Origin: Oreohelix idahoensis
Lineage: Eukaryota; Mollusca; Gastropoda; Stylommatophora; Oreohelicidae
Direction of reading: 5' to 3'
Length of the DNA stretch: 64,000 nt
NCBI GenBank assembly: GCA_024509875.1
Contig: JAMPIV010014835.1
Span: 772,001 to 836,000, forward strand
Shown here: positions 20,724 to 32,763 of the stretch, piece after piece
Numbering within the stretch: position 1 is the stretch's first letter
Layout: each line of letters begins with the position of its first letter
The notes under the pieces: model-generated
What the model saw: the letters and a program-made list of their open reading frames with translations, nothing else
What the model was told of the DNA's origin: nothing
Databases searched by the model: none
Made by a program: the position numbers and the translations under genes

Positions 20724-23124
20724 TGTCGTGAAATATTCTAATCCACATATATAAATTATCAAGTAAATGTAAAGCCTAACACATAAATTCAATAAAAGGA
20801 AAGAAGAATGGTAAAGAACAGTGCTGTCACAATGACTGTACTCGAAATCCCCCTTGTTTTCTACTTCGTTTGCAAATTGTAACGTTTCACGTTGATAGTA
20901 AAAGCCTACTGCTTCAATACCCGCTTTCTACGATAAAACATGTGCTGCATTTCTAAGAAAAACCTTGAGATACGCAGGTTGACCTAGATTTAAAATTCCA
21001 TTCATGTCTTTTTATACACTATGTTACCTAAAACGAAAGACAGATGGACTAAAGATAGAAAGAAGGGAGGGCTGAAAGCAGGGACGCAGGCAATACTACC
21101 ACAGTCGCGCGATACACAATTACTACCATCACGCGTGTAAGGCCACAAGCACTAGCTTTTTTTCAAATCGACAGTGATAAACAACACTACCCATACCAGA
21201 GTTAGGTTTTAAAATCCTGAAAAACGCTTATTAGGAAATATGACATTATACTGGTTTACGTTTGAAAACATTACAGTACCCAGACACCACATCGTATTCG
21301 AAGTAAACAGGAGGTAGAAGAAAGTGAATATTTTGAACGCAGCCACTTAGCTCCTTTAAATTTGTATATTTGGGTTCCTTAGGACTTGCTGACAAAAAAT
21401 ATGTTAAACGTTACGCAAATAGTCTAGGAATTACCAAATTATAGCCAAAAGAAATAGTGAGGGATGTCAGACAACACCCAAATCAGAATCGCTCAGTGGC
21501 AGATTTTCAACACACCATTGTACGGAAATATGCTGACATGTTACCTCCTATTTGATTGGCGGAAAATAAATGTAAGGCTAAACACGATTAGTCGGACTAT
21601 AAATACTACTTCGTTGTTGTTACGGGAAACGTGAGTAGGAGTACTTTTTTGAAAAGCTGTGTAAACATGGCATGATTGGTTAGACCTGCCAATATAGTCA
21701 ATTAGAGGCGTCAGGTCAACACCACATTTGCAAATAAACTTACTACAGAACCAGTGCGTTGAGCGCCAGTGCATATTTTTCTAAATAAAAGCCTGGGACA
21801 TCGGCAGATCGAAATTGTGCTATATTCAGTGCCAGTCAACGTAATTCTGTATTATTTCCATGAATTGTGGTAAGCTTGAAATATTTGATATCTTTTAATG
21901 AAAATTGAATGTAAATTGATAATTTATGTCTGTATATATGTGTGGTTCAGTAGCGAACATGAGGTAAAGCCTATATAATGCTCCAGCCTGAACAGAAGGT
22001 GTCAAGGAAAGTAAAACTACATGGAATTGCCAAACAGTACACTGACACCTATATTATTGACTAGAAAGAAATAATGCTGGAATTGCAGAGGCGTAATAAC
22101 CATTAGGGAGGAATATACTGGTGAAAATTGTTTCAGATGAAGATAGCAGTTGGCCTACCGCTCTGAACTCAGTGTTTGTTATGTATTGTGCTCAGAGTAG
22201 AAATAGAGTATAAATTAGTTCTGAAGTAGGAGGTACAACCTTCTTGTTTCAGGGACTGTGGTCCTAAAGTTATTGAGCAGCACCTGGTCAGAGCTTTGCT
22301 GAATCCAGAGGCGGACAGCATACTCCTTGGTCCATATAGCAAACAGTGAGGTGTCTCCAGAACACAGGGGAGCAATCGAGCAGAGGAGTCTTTTCCTGCT
22401 GCCATCACGAAAGATAAGCCTATGTGGCCAGCGGAGCTCAACATTATGTAACCCCATCTTAAACTGACATTGTATACAAATAAGAGGGGAAATTAATTGT
22501 TTTAATGCCAGGAACTGAGAACATCTCCAATACTAGTTCCAACAGAAACAAACACTTGAAGTCATGATGACAAATACCAACATAGCTTGAAAAACAAAAC
22601 CAGTATTACCTCATAGTACCACTACACAACTGACACACATAAGATAATATTAATAAAATATGTCACTACAAGATTTATATTGATAAATTCTGTACATATA
22701 ACTTGTAATTAAAATTGATTGTGATTCCTGGTTCACTTTGTATTTGAATCAGGACACCTATATATTAATGAAAAGTACTTAATACATATTGATATTTGAA
22801 AATTTACCAGTGACTCATTTAAGATAGTCTCATAGAGTGTTATATGTATGTGAGTGTCAAACTGTTGTCAAGTGTGGTGGAATAAATTAAATTGTTTATC
22901 TGTCTGTTATTGTTGTGACTTACACTTCATCATTTACAACACCCTAGACATTCAACGTAGTCATCACAATATTCCAGAATAATTCTGACTGAGGTATAAA
23001 TATGTGGTAGCAAGTAAGGTCATCTGTAATACACTACACTTATTAGATACAGATACCTTCACAGCTGATCTCAGTCAGTACACTAAGTCCCCTATAAATA
23101 TTTATAATATCCCACTTTACCACA
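20724..23124 (+). repeat. 3' LTR of element C
   Basis: 2,401 bp, TGTCG...CCACA, lacking the LINE found in the 5' copy. A long LTR for a Gypsy-type element. Confidence 0.92.
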
Positions 23125-23620
23125 GTGCAAAGAATGCCAAACCAGCAGATGATGTGCATAACATCCCTACCTATGGCGTGAACCACCCAAAAATATCTAC
23201 CCCAATGAGCTTTGTAGATATGGCTCTTGCAATATGACCCTTTTAAATAGCACAAATTTAGAACTTTGTATAGCAATATCTCTGTTTCTATACCATGTAA
23301 GAAAAAAGTGGGAGTTCATGCCATAAAGGATAACATGGGCTATATGTGTGCAAAATTTGAAGGCTATAGCTTTAAAATTGTAGAAAATATCACAAGAACT
23401 GTGAATCGCAGGCCCTGTTTTCGTTAAAGTTTAGTTTTTAAATGTTAAAAAACTTATCTGATTCTCTTTGAACATTGATAACTCATAAACTATTACAGAT
23501 AAACACATAATTCGAAAGAATATCGAAGTAAAAAGGCTTATAAATATTTAAAACACAATTATTATATGCAAATCAAAAATAACCTTTTTTGTCTATTTCT
23601 GGGTGTATATGCCCCCTTAA

Positions 23621-23991
23621 CACATTAAAGCTTAAATACTTACATTAATTTTAAAGTGAATATGTTTATATGGATATTTACACCGCTTTGAAAATGTAAG
23701 TATTATACTTAGAATGTACATAATTTCTTTCATCTTTCCCTCCTTGCTCTATATGGAACATGGGACTACTTTTTGCTTTTAGTTCTCTTTACGAAACTAG
23801 CAATAAAGCAATCATCAGCCCTTGGCAGTGGTGGCTCATGAAATCATCATTCTATACGCTGAGGTTGCCAGCCTCAAATGACTTGGACATCCCCGAGCGA
23901 TTTTCACACATTAAAATTCACATGGCAATACACATGTTTATGTTAGTTAACGTGTTAGTAATAAATTATAGAATGTAAAATGACAACTTAC
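23621..23991. other. No gene; repeat flank
   Basis: Holds the second half of the local repeat seen at 13700-13880 and otherwise AT-rich unique-looking DNA. Confidence 0.5.
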
Positions 23992-25060
23992 GCCAATCCT
24001 TGCTCACAGACTTTTTGCTCAGATGAATTAAAGAGACTTGAGTCGGCCTCTTATACGCGTCTGGGGTGTCGTTGTTTTAACAATAGATTCCCTCTCTGAC
24101 TCCGTGTGTGGTCCTTCAGTTTCTGCAGTCCGGGTTTCGTTGTGTAAAATGAAAGAGATTTCCTGGGCTGTTTTTTGTAAGTCCTGATAAAAAATCAAAT
24201 AAAAGGTGTCCGGCATGTTAAGAAGGAATTCTGAATTCTAGGCTTCACAAAGGCAAATTATGTAGTCTTGGCAAGCGATTTCTCACAGTAGTTTTGACTG
24301 ACTGAAGCGTCAGGTTATCTTCACTGCCTTCCCACTCATCCGTTGTTATGGCGCACAACTGATCAGCCAGTCTGATTTGAATATTTTGCATGACTCATCT
24401 AGTGCAAAATGTCAAACATTACGTTTCTGAAAATGGGCTGTAAACATCCGATTGCCCTGTGCACCAACTCACAAACGCATCGGTAACCTCACACGACAAT
24501 GTGTTCCAAAAGTAACAATTCATTACTTTATCAGAAAGTAATCTCTTATCTGTGTCTGTCCATCAGTTGTCTCCCCGTACTCTGGCCATAATCAGGGTTT
24601 AGCAAATACATTGGCGATTTTCGTGGGGCTAATCCTTCGTGGCCTAGATTTTGTACAGCGGAATTTTACCATTCTGCCTGTCGTTAATATTATTTCTGCC
24701 GCTCCTTGCAAAGCTTAGCGAATGGATGAGAAAAAAAAACAGACATAATAACTTATCCCTGAGAGGAGTGTAAGAAGGAAAATCCATAATATCTGCTACA
24801 AATAGCAGAGAAAGATAGAAAGAAAGTGCGACAATTGAAAGCACGCAATAACACTCAATTCCAGAAATGTACCGATATAGCCGGAGTGAACCAGAGAGCG
24901 AGAGGGATCGCTTCATTCTGTCACATAGATAAAAAGACAGCGATCTCGCGTCAACTCTTGGCAAAGTACAAGCCATACAACTTTGGTAAGCAAGGTTGTG
25001 TTCTGAGGTACGTCTTTAAATCGTTTAGCTTATTTTCCTATAAATATCTTAAAGATATAA
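23992..25060 (+). repeat. Repeat family X, copy 1, right part (right end approximate)
   Basis: Resumes at GCCAATCCTTGCTCACAG, matching 32210 on (AGATGAATTAAAGAGACTTGA, CTGGGGTGTCGTT, AAAAGGTGTCCGG) and, beyond the LINE A insertion site CATTACTTTATCAGAAA, 36041 on (ATATCTGCTAC, AGTGCGA, TGTACC). Confidence 0.65.
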
Positions 25061-25128
25061 AATTAATGTAATATTTAAAATTAATAAATAAAGGGGCTGC
25101 TGTAAAACTGGTAAGAGAATAAATATAT

Positions 25129-25200
25129 ATTAACAAATAAAACGGTATTGAATCAGTTTTACAAATTAACGGTACATTCAATACCGTTTTATTTGTTAAT
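25129..25200. repeat. 25-bp perfect inverted repeat
   Basis: Arms 25129-25153 and 25176-25200 are exact reverse complements across a 22-base spacer. The stem contains AAAACGGTATTGAAT. It could form a strong hairpin or cruciform, or be a remnant of a fold-back element. No coding sequence is attached. Confidence 0.9.
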
Positions 25201-25343
25201 ACAAATTTTTGTTTAAATTAATGTTATAATGACATAGATCTACGTGCTGTTGTACTTCCCCGTGGTACCCTAACCAACCTGACAAATGAAGAAGGACTAC
25301 AACTGAATATAACCTACCACGCAATGTACATTCAATATTGGCT

Positions 25344-25530
25344 CAGCTAGCGAGTCCTTTGTAGGACAAGTCCTTCTTATGGCTTCACATGCTAGTAATA
25401 GATTATGTTAGTCATTTTCAGCGCTGAATATAGAAACGCTGCAGGGCCAAGCCGGATTATAATGATTAGCCCTTTTCAGGGCTGCTTCATGCTCGTTGAT
25501 ATAACCTCAAAGTCCTTTTTATGGCTTAGT
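25344..25530 (+). promoter_or_regulatory. Cluster of histone-type stem-loops, module 3
   Basis: CAGCTAG (25344-25350) precedes AGTCCTTTGTAGGACA (25353-25368) and AGTCCTTCTTATGGCT (25369-25384), the same layout as modules 1 and 2. Further on are AGTCATTTTCAGCGCT near 25410, AGCCCTTTTCAGGGCT (25468-25483, perfect six-base stem and TTTC loop) and AGTCCTTTTTATGGCT near 25511. No open frame of note lies upstream. Confidence 0.5.
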
Positions 25531-28063
25531 TTTTATCACTGTAAGGCTCGGAGGGTTCGAAATAGTCATATATTCTGTTAATGGTGACTACAGTTTAGTG
25601 AAAAAAAATTACCGAAGAGAAATAATTATAAAATTAACTTCTTGTTTTTCTAAAATGTTGGTAGTTGAATTCAGTGTAGTTTTAGTCTTGTGTTATAATG
25701 TGGTAAGGTTTATATATAAATGTGATATGCATTCCAAGGTCTCATTACACAGCTTCATGACAGTGTTGTCGAAATGAGGGTTCTGACTGATTGGCAAGTC
25801 AGTCACATGAAGAACTTCCTAGTGGTAAAATATATACATATAGTATTTGGCCTGTGTTTTGTTCTCTCTGCAGTTTCAAATTGCAGATCATAAACGTGTG
25901 ACTTCGGTGGCTCTCAATACGTAGACCAGAAAGCGTACTTGAGCAAATCAATTGCTTAGTCCTTGCTACTGAAGACTATGACTTCACTCGTTCTGACTAC
26001 CTAGAACGGTACAGCATACCTGCTCACTGCACATAATCTATTGCAGATGTTCTCGTTCATGTGAATCAGGTACTTGAATGCCCACTAGACAAGACAGACA
26101 AATCAACGGACATTGCCATACACATAACTCGAGGAAATGCCCAGTCATTAAGAAGATCCAACTGCTGAACTGAACTGTGGAACTCGGATCAAGAAATTAA
26201 GTACACACTTTTACTGGAGAAAACTATCCCAAGAAACCAGGGCCGCTATTTATGATGATAACAGTGACAAATTGACAGCATATTTATTTTTCGAGTTCGT
26301 ATAAATATGTGAATATATCTATGTACATCTTTAACTACATAAGTATTAAAGGGTATTGACTTACCTTATATATGTCAGTTATTAATTCTATTTTAAATTC
26401 CAGTCAATATTTGTGTGTGAGAATTTCTTTAAAAACTAAATATTTGCTTACAGTTTAGTCAGAATGGAATAGCTAACGAGCTGTATTCACATTGTGACGA
26501 AATAGTTATATTTGTTCGTTCAATCTTTCTTTCTGTGCTACTTTACTTAGTATTTACTACCAGTCGTTACCTTACTTGTATGCTTTCATCTACCGATAAT
26601 TATCATTATCTTATCTTCGCTATCTGGTTGAGGACACCAGTGCCAGCAATGCATAAAATCTGGTCTCTTATCTTAATCGAAAAGAAATGACAGCCGCATA
26701 TCACAAGATGATGATTTCAGCTATCTAACATAACATTCAGATTGACCTATTTTGATAGATAGAAGTTATCATCTTGAATGAGCAGCCGACAGAAGTGACA
26801 ACATTTAAGTCTACCAGGATTAAAATCATATTAAAGAATTGAGTAGATGCTTGTCTAAAATAACATGTGTCTTATTTCCGAGGCAAGAGTGCAGAAAGAG
26901 CCCATCGTTATCTCTGCCGTGATAACAATAACCTTGAAGAATTAAGGTATATTATGTTCGTGAAGTTAAAAATTACTTATATTTACCATATACGGCGAGG
27001 TCAGTAATTAGAAATATTGTCCATTCCTGAAGACGAACGACCTTTTCTACATTATTTACTAAAATAAGACTCCTTACCTTGTGGTTGGCTTATAAATTGA
27101 AAATGAACGAGCCTGAATTGGGATTATTTAAACTAACTAAACTCGCAAGATTGAGTTTACGTGAGTGAAATTTTAACTGTAAATTTCAGAGTATTCTGAG
27201 GAATCTCCACTGCAATTCCATCTTCCTCGGGGACACCTCACACCAAGAAAGGCGATAGTAATAGATTTTTTCATAGGATGTGAAAATGATAACAGTAAAA
27301 CATGTGAATTTAACAGTCTAAACTACTAGTAAAATCCATAAAATCATAGTCCGAGGATAACTTCATCAAGTGTTAAAAACTAGAAGAGTACATTATCAAG
27401 TATCTTTAACCTGCTGGGGAAGCACTACATCTTAAACAGTTGCTGGAAAAACTACGGATAATCTGTGCATCAAACTCTGGATACAGTTACCCATTGAAGG
27501 AGTAAGTTGTAATTTGTACACTATCTTATTTTATATAAATTGTTTTTATGTATAGTTATATATGAGGCTGGCAACCTCATAATATAAAAAACTATCTTCA
27601 TAAAACACCACTGCAAGAGCTAGTGACTACTTTGTGCGGGTTTCGTCACAAGGAACAATAGCAGATGTAGTCCCATGCTCCAAAAGGAGCAGACAGAGGA
27701 TGGTAATGTCATTTTGGTACATATATATTTTATTTCAAAAATGTTTTTTCACGTTTTTTATGTACTTATCTAACAATAATGCATTGGTGTTGTTTCGCTC
27801 CTCTGAACACACTTTCATTTGTCTCGAAGGCCTGAGATATCATTCTCAGGTACATCAGAAACATTCAGAGAAATATGAAATGGTGTAGGAAAGCAGAAGT
27901 CACACGATGCTTACATCAGGAGACATAAAACTTTAGGGATATACGACATTCTTTTTTCTCTAAGTTTCTGACACTAGTTACCAGAATTCAACGCTGGACC
28001 CCATTCATAAGACACGGGCCTAGAAGACACTCGATGCAGCAACATTTTGTTTTTGGAAGTTGC
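25531..28063. other. No recognisable feature
   Basis: AT-rich intronic DNA. Short open frames (for example 27634-27888) show no family resemblance. Confidence 0.5.
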
Positions 28064-29650
28064 TGTGGTGGGTTTTGATGTTAAAAGAAAGTATTTAGTA
28101 TGTGTCTACAGAGTGAGGTCAGCTATGCAAGCCCCTGAGTCTAATAGTTGAGTATGATGTTCTCAGGGTACCTGACTGCTACCACCCTACGATCTCACTC
28201 TGTGATTTATTTTGGGTATCTAGTGTTTGTGATGTTATTTATATGGCTTGATGTCTAGGGTGATGAAAATGTTGTGATAAATACGTTAAACAAATACAAT
28301 TTTAAATCACTAACATCGAATAAACAAGACGGTGTTTAAAGTTATGATATATATGTATATACAATTTAATTTCCTGTCCCTCAAATTTTTTAGTACAGGA
28401 ATGTTTAACTTAAAATGAAATTATGGGTTTATATCAAATTAATTACATAAGAAGGACATTAGTCCAATATATCTATTAATATGTTAATGTTTATACACGT
28501 TTATTCCCTGGTGGAGACTACTGTCATCTGAAGAATCACTAGTGGGAAAACTGGTATTCACATCATATCACAAACTGTTACTGAATAGGGTGGAGATCGA
28601 ACATATTTGAGCTAGCATGTAAGCCCTGAAGATTTTGGCTTATCTTAGTATCCGTGTAGACCCTGGATGACTGGTTGAGAAAACTGCACACGATCCACTG
28701 CCGTGTATTCTGGAGTCTGCTATTACTTGTATGCTTTGATAAAGAAACAATCGGTAGGTTGCCTCAACTTCTGCAGCTCCGACTTCTGACCAACTTGAAC
28801 TGGGTGATGTAACCCTGAAACAAGAGGAACAAGCCGCCCTAAGTCTCTAGGTGACTATCTCCACCACTACCAATTTAACATCATTAAACAAGTATTGTGA
28901 TCAGATAAAATAGCTAACTAAATTAGCTACAGTTTTTAACTTTATTGTGACTTCTTCATAACAGTGGGTATCTTCTTTTCCACATAGTATCAACGCCCCT
29001 GTCAATATACAGCATCTTCTTCTTCAGCTGAAATACAATCTTTTCTTTTCTTCAAAGTTAATATACCAATAGGCCTGCCAGTGACTTTCTGGTCTTACAG
29101 TCAAAATATGTATGACAATATTCAACTCAAATTTAGTTTAATTTGCTTCCTATGTCTGCTTAGACATGTTTCTGCTCTTAGTATGTCGCAATCTTCCACA
29201 AATACAAAATGTCGTACACACACAATGTTATGGCGCCCTATCTGGGTTGGCCTATACATAAAATAGTGTATTAAAAAGGTTATTCATCTTACCGCAATCA
29301 ATGAGATAATCACACACTATGTTAAGGTTTAACAGGCTGTCAATGGTCACTTTTAGACAGCTGCTTCTATAGACGCAACGGCAATTTATTGCTCTGCTTG
29401 AAACCTTGCTTGTATGAAAAATCTCTATCAAGTGGCACCCTGCCTAGCAGAAGCGCTAGTTTTATTCTCCCCAATGTCTATTCTAACATTAACCAATCAG
29501 TTTAAACTAAGTCCGATTTGACTCTTTTTTGAAAATCCCAAACATTTTTTTAAAATCCCAAACATTTTTGTACGTCTATCAATAAGTTCGTTCATATGCT
29601 TCTAACATTTCTGTTTAGACTATGTGTCGCGTACGCTGGCAAAACTTCAA
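28064..29650 (-). repeat. Solo LTR-like repeat related to E1 LTR (right end approximate)
   Basis: Begins TGTGGTGGGTTTTGATG and shares the E1 LTR layout: GTGAGGTCAGCTATGCAAG, CTCAGGGTACCTG, a CTACCACC motif, later GCCTGCCAGTGACTT and ACCGCAATCAA. No primer site or coding region adjoins it. I could not find a matching pair of flanking duplications. Confidence 0.55.
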
Positions 29651-30049
29651 AGTTATACCTCTCCCCTTCCTCCTAGTAGTGTCTAGCAAATGAGGCAAGC
29701 CAATGTGACTTGTTTCCAAGCAACGACTAGAAAAATGTTACTTTTAGATTGAGCTGGGATATCAGTGTGTTCGTATGTCTGTTGTCAAATTTTTATTTTA
29801 TGCGATAACTCAGTCACTTTTGAAGCTATCTAAAAGATGAAAAGTGATTATTAATTAGGCTAGTGTCCTTTATCTATCCAGTAGATTTTCGTCTACGTCT
29901 TTATCTAAGTTTTCATCTTGGTACTTTTCTCTTTATTTATAAGTCTAGATACGTTTTTATGGGAAATAGTATAGTATTGAATGAACAACATTATTGCTTT
30001 TAATTCCATTCTACCAGCAATGACTAAACAGAATTCAATGACTAATCCC
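29651..30049. other. No recognisable feature
   Basis: About 400 bp of AT-rich intronic DNA between the LTR-like repeat and a LINE fragment. Confidence 0.4.
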
Positions 30050-30242
30050 TATCACCTGCCATCATCGGTATCAATACCTTGTCGAGGTATGGCGGCTTGC
30101 GTACCCTGATTACCCCCAGAGCTATGCCAGTGGGAGTTTTACTCCTGGAAGGTTCTACCAAGCTGGACAGGTTTGCGTGGGCAGGGGTCAGACTAAAGCA
30201 GACACCCTGGTCCTCCAGGTTGGGGGTTTTAGCATAGGGCTG
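30050..30242 (+). repeat. Probable LINE 5' end fragment
   Basis: GC-richer block with GTCGAGGTATGGCGGCTTGCG, TGGACAGGTTTGCGTGGGCA and CCCTGGTCCTCCAGG, a style of sequence I associate with 5' untranslated regions of LINEs encoding an APE endonuclease. It stops exactly where the LTR-like repeat starts. Confidence 0.4.
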
Positions 30243-31065
30243 TGTGGTGGGTTGATATTAAAGGACTATTTATTGTGTGTAGCCGATGTGAGGTCAGCTA
30301 TGCAGGCCCCTGAGGGTTACTGAATGTTAAATATGAGATCAGGGAACCTGTCTTGCTTCCACCAGTGACCTCAACCTGCTATATATATACTCCTACTTAT
30401 ATGTGCTGATGTATGGATGTTGTTTAGCTAGATGTCTAGGGTATATGCAATGTATGTGAAGAAAACAACAACAACCACACTTTAAAGTTAAGTAACAAGT
30501 AAGTAAACAACTCACTATTGATTTTTGGTCTTATAAATCTTTTGTACAATGTATTAAGGATAATTGATTTGATTCTGAACTGTTTAAAAGTCAAAGAATA
30601 GTTCAGTGTATTTACATAAATAAAAGTTCAAATACTATAGTGTCTGTTATTTCTTGATCTTGAAGATTCTAGGACTGGAATTGTTCTTAATGTAGTAATA
30701 CCCTCTAAGAATGAGCACACTTTGGAGGAATCAATAAACTCATCATATCTTATAAATCTTGTTGATATAATATCGGTGAAGGATCAGTCATTGAACTAAC
30801 ACGTGCCCAAAACAATCAGGCTTATCACAGCTATCTGTGGAAATTCTGCGATGTCCTGTTCATAAGTCTGCCTGCACACAGCACTGTACAGCTTCAGGAT
30901 TCGTGATAATGTAAGGCATTCAAATTATATTGCCTCAAGCTGGTACTTTTGTTGAACAAACACGTGACTGGCACACTTCAGGTTCTCACAGAAACCCTGG
31001 AAGTAAAGGATTCATTTCCCTCAAAATAATATTCTGACCCATCTCCGTTCTTAACAGGTTTACAT
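30243..31065 (-). repeat. LTR-like repeat related to E1 LTR (right end approximate)
   Basis: TGTGGTGGGTTGATATT, GTGAGGTCAGCTATGCAGGC, AGGGAACCTG and GTCTAGGGTATATGCAATGT match the E1 LTR at 3189-3400. It sits between two LINE pieces and may interrupt one degraded LINE. Confidence 0.55.
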
Positions 31066-31084
31066 GTATCAACAGATCAAAAAT

Positions 31085-31567
31085 CAGAGGTTAGTAAGAA
31101 ACGGAAGATGGCTGTAAACCGCTTCACCTATGTCCCCATCTTGACGTATGGATGCGAGTCATGGACAATGACTACAACCCACAAATGCCAGATCCAAACC
31201 TCAGAAATGAGGTTTCTGAGGAAGGTGGTTGAAGTACCAAGAAGAGACATGGTCCGCAACTAGACGATATTTCAATGCCTAAAATCCCACCCTCTGCAGA
31301 CCCAAGTAGAACAGTCCCAGTTAAGATGGTTTGGCCATGTCTGCAGAATGGGAGAAGATTGGCTACCACGACAAGCATAGGAAACAAAGAGCCAGGGATC
31401 CAGACCCCCAGGACGACACAGAGTCCGCTATGAGGACAACATAAGACAATCTTTGAAGGACCGAGGACTAGAATCAAACCATGCCAGTAGGAAGACAGCC
31501 GATAGAATAGTCTGGCGCTCTCTCTTCCAAAAGCTCTACACCTCATGGTTGAAGGGGAACGACTAAG
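31085..31567 (+). pseudogene. LINE reverse transcriptase C-terminus, broken
   Basis: One frame reads MAVNRFTYVPILTYGCESW, EMRFLRKVVEVPRRDMVRN, stop, LRWFGHVCRMGEDWLPRQA, stop, then PPGRHRVRYEDNIRQSL and IVWRSLFQKLY to the final stop at about 31567. This is the end of a LINE polyprotein with two in-frame stops. Family X copy 2 begins eight bases later. Confidence 0.8.
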
Positions 31568-31574
31568 TAAGAGA

Positions 31575-32763
31575 TGTAGATAGAAGAAACAAAACGTTTC
31601 TATCTCCAGGGAATCTTCCCAAGATATTCAGAATAAGCAAGAACAATACTGCTTTGGCTGAATATGTTAACTCTGCAATTCTGCCGACACTTTTGTGAAG
31701 GATTTAAGCACTTATAACTTTAGCTCGTTTAAGCCCTAACCCCTGATTTACTCAGTGGAATTCTATTATTCTAGAATAGCTCTGTTTAGAGGGTGTGTAG
31801 TAATTTGACTAAGACAAACATGCAGTAACTTATGATTAAATCGAAGATAAATTTGTAACATTACAAATAACAAAATGTAATAATCATTTTAGGTTTTAAC
31901 AGTTGGAAAATAATTTGAATAGTTATGAATAAAGAAAAGTTATCATCATAGCTTTTAAGGATTTTGAAGTGTTACAAGAAGTTCAAGTGACAGCATCTAT
32001 TTTAACTTAGCTGCAAATGACGGTTCTGCTCCTTCTTATGGGTTGGCTCTTTTCACTCTGCTCACGCTCGTCTCTAATCAAGGTTGTCGGTGGAAGCTCG
32101 TTTTCCAGAAATGTCAAGGAGAGTCTACCACGTGAGTCCTTCGTCTTAAAGCTTAGGCCACGATTCCCTTCTAGTTCCAGAGATAGTACTTTCTGCTGGC
32201 ACCACCAATAAGCCAATCCTGACTCACATACTTTTTGCCCAGATGAATAAAAGAGACTTGACTCCGTCTCCTACACGTGTTTGGGGTGTCGTTAATTTAA
32301 TGTTCCCTCTCTGACTTCATGTGTGTTCCTTCAGTTTCCTTAGTCCAGGTTTTCTTATTTAAAATGTTTAGAGATTTCCTTGGCTATATTGTAGGGCCTG
32401 ATGAATACTCCAATAAAAGGTGTCCGGTATTTAAAGAGGAATTCGAATTCTAATTCTTTACTGTAGCAGTCTGGTGTCTTGGCGAGCGATTTCTCAAGTG
32501 AAATAGCTTGAGAGAATGATCAGATTATATTCCCTGCCTTCCAACGCCTTTGTTTGTTATGAGCTATAAAAAAACACCAATCATATTCATACAGGCGGGT
32601 TATGGGGTTATTTCGAAATATTCGGACATCGGATAATTTTGAACGTAAGGCAGAGGTCAGCTCTCCCATATATGGTAATAAGATGTCCAATGCTCTTGTG
32701 TACAAACTTACAGACAGATCGGTAAACTCATACAACAGCGTGTTCAAAATGTAACCATCATTA
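31575..32763 (+). repeat. Repeat family X, copy 2, left part
   Basis: Uninterrupted counterpart of copy 1 across the point where copy 1 is split (ACCACCAATAAGCCAATCCT near 32200). Continues past LINE A at 36045. About 1.6 kb in total. Confidence 0.65.

Larger units (their letters stand above)
14132..23124 (+). mobile_element. LTR retrotransposon C, complete insertion with GTGCA duplication
   Basis: A whole insertion: 5' LTR, primer site, gag ORF, damaged pol, purine tract, 3' LTR, flanked by GTGCA at 14127-14131 and 23125-23129. LTRs start TGTCG and end CCACA. They differ at about a dozen positions over 2.4 kb by eye, so insertion was recent. The pol remnant runs integrase C-terminus then reverse transcriptase, a Gmr1-like order. 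Confidence 0.92.
13887..23616. mobile_element. TTAA-flanked MITE-like DNA transposon, interrupted by element C
   Basis: Left end TTAA then GGGCACACCCAGCCAAAAAT (13883 on); right end, read inverted, TTAA then GGGGGCATATACACCCAGAAAT (ending 23620). These imperfect terminal inverted repeats with TTAA duplications suggest a non-autonomous piggyBac-like element. Without element C it is about 730 bp (13887-14131 plus 23130-23616). No transposase is seen. Superfamily assignment rests only on the TTAA. Confidence 0.45.
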
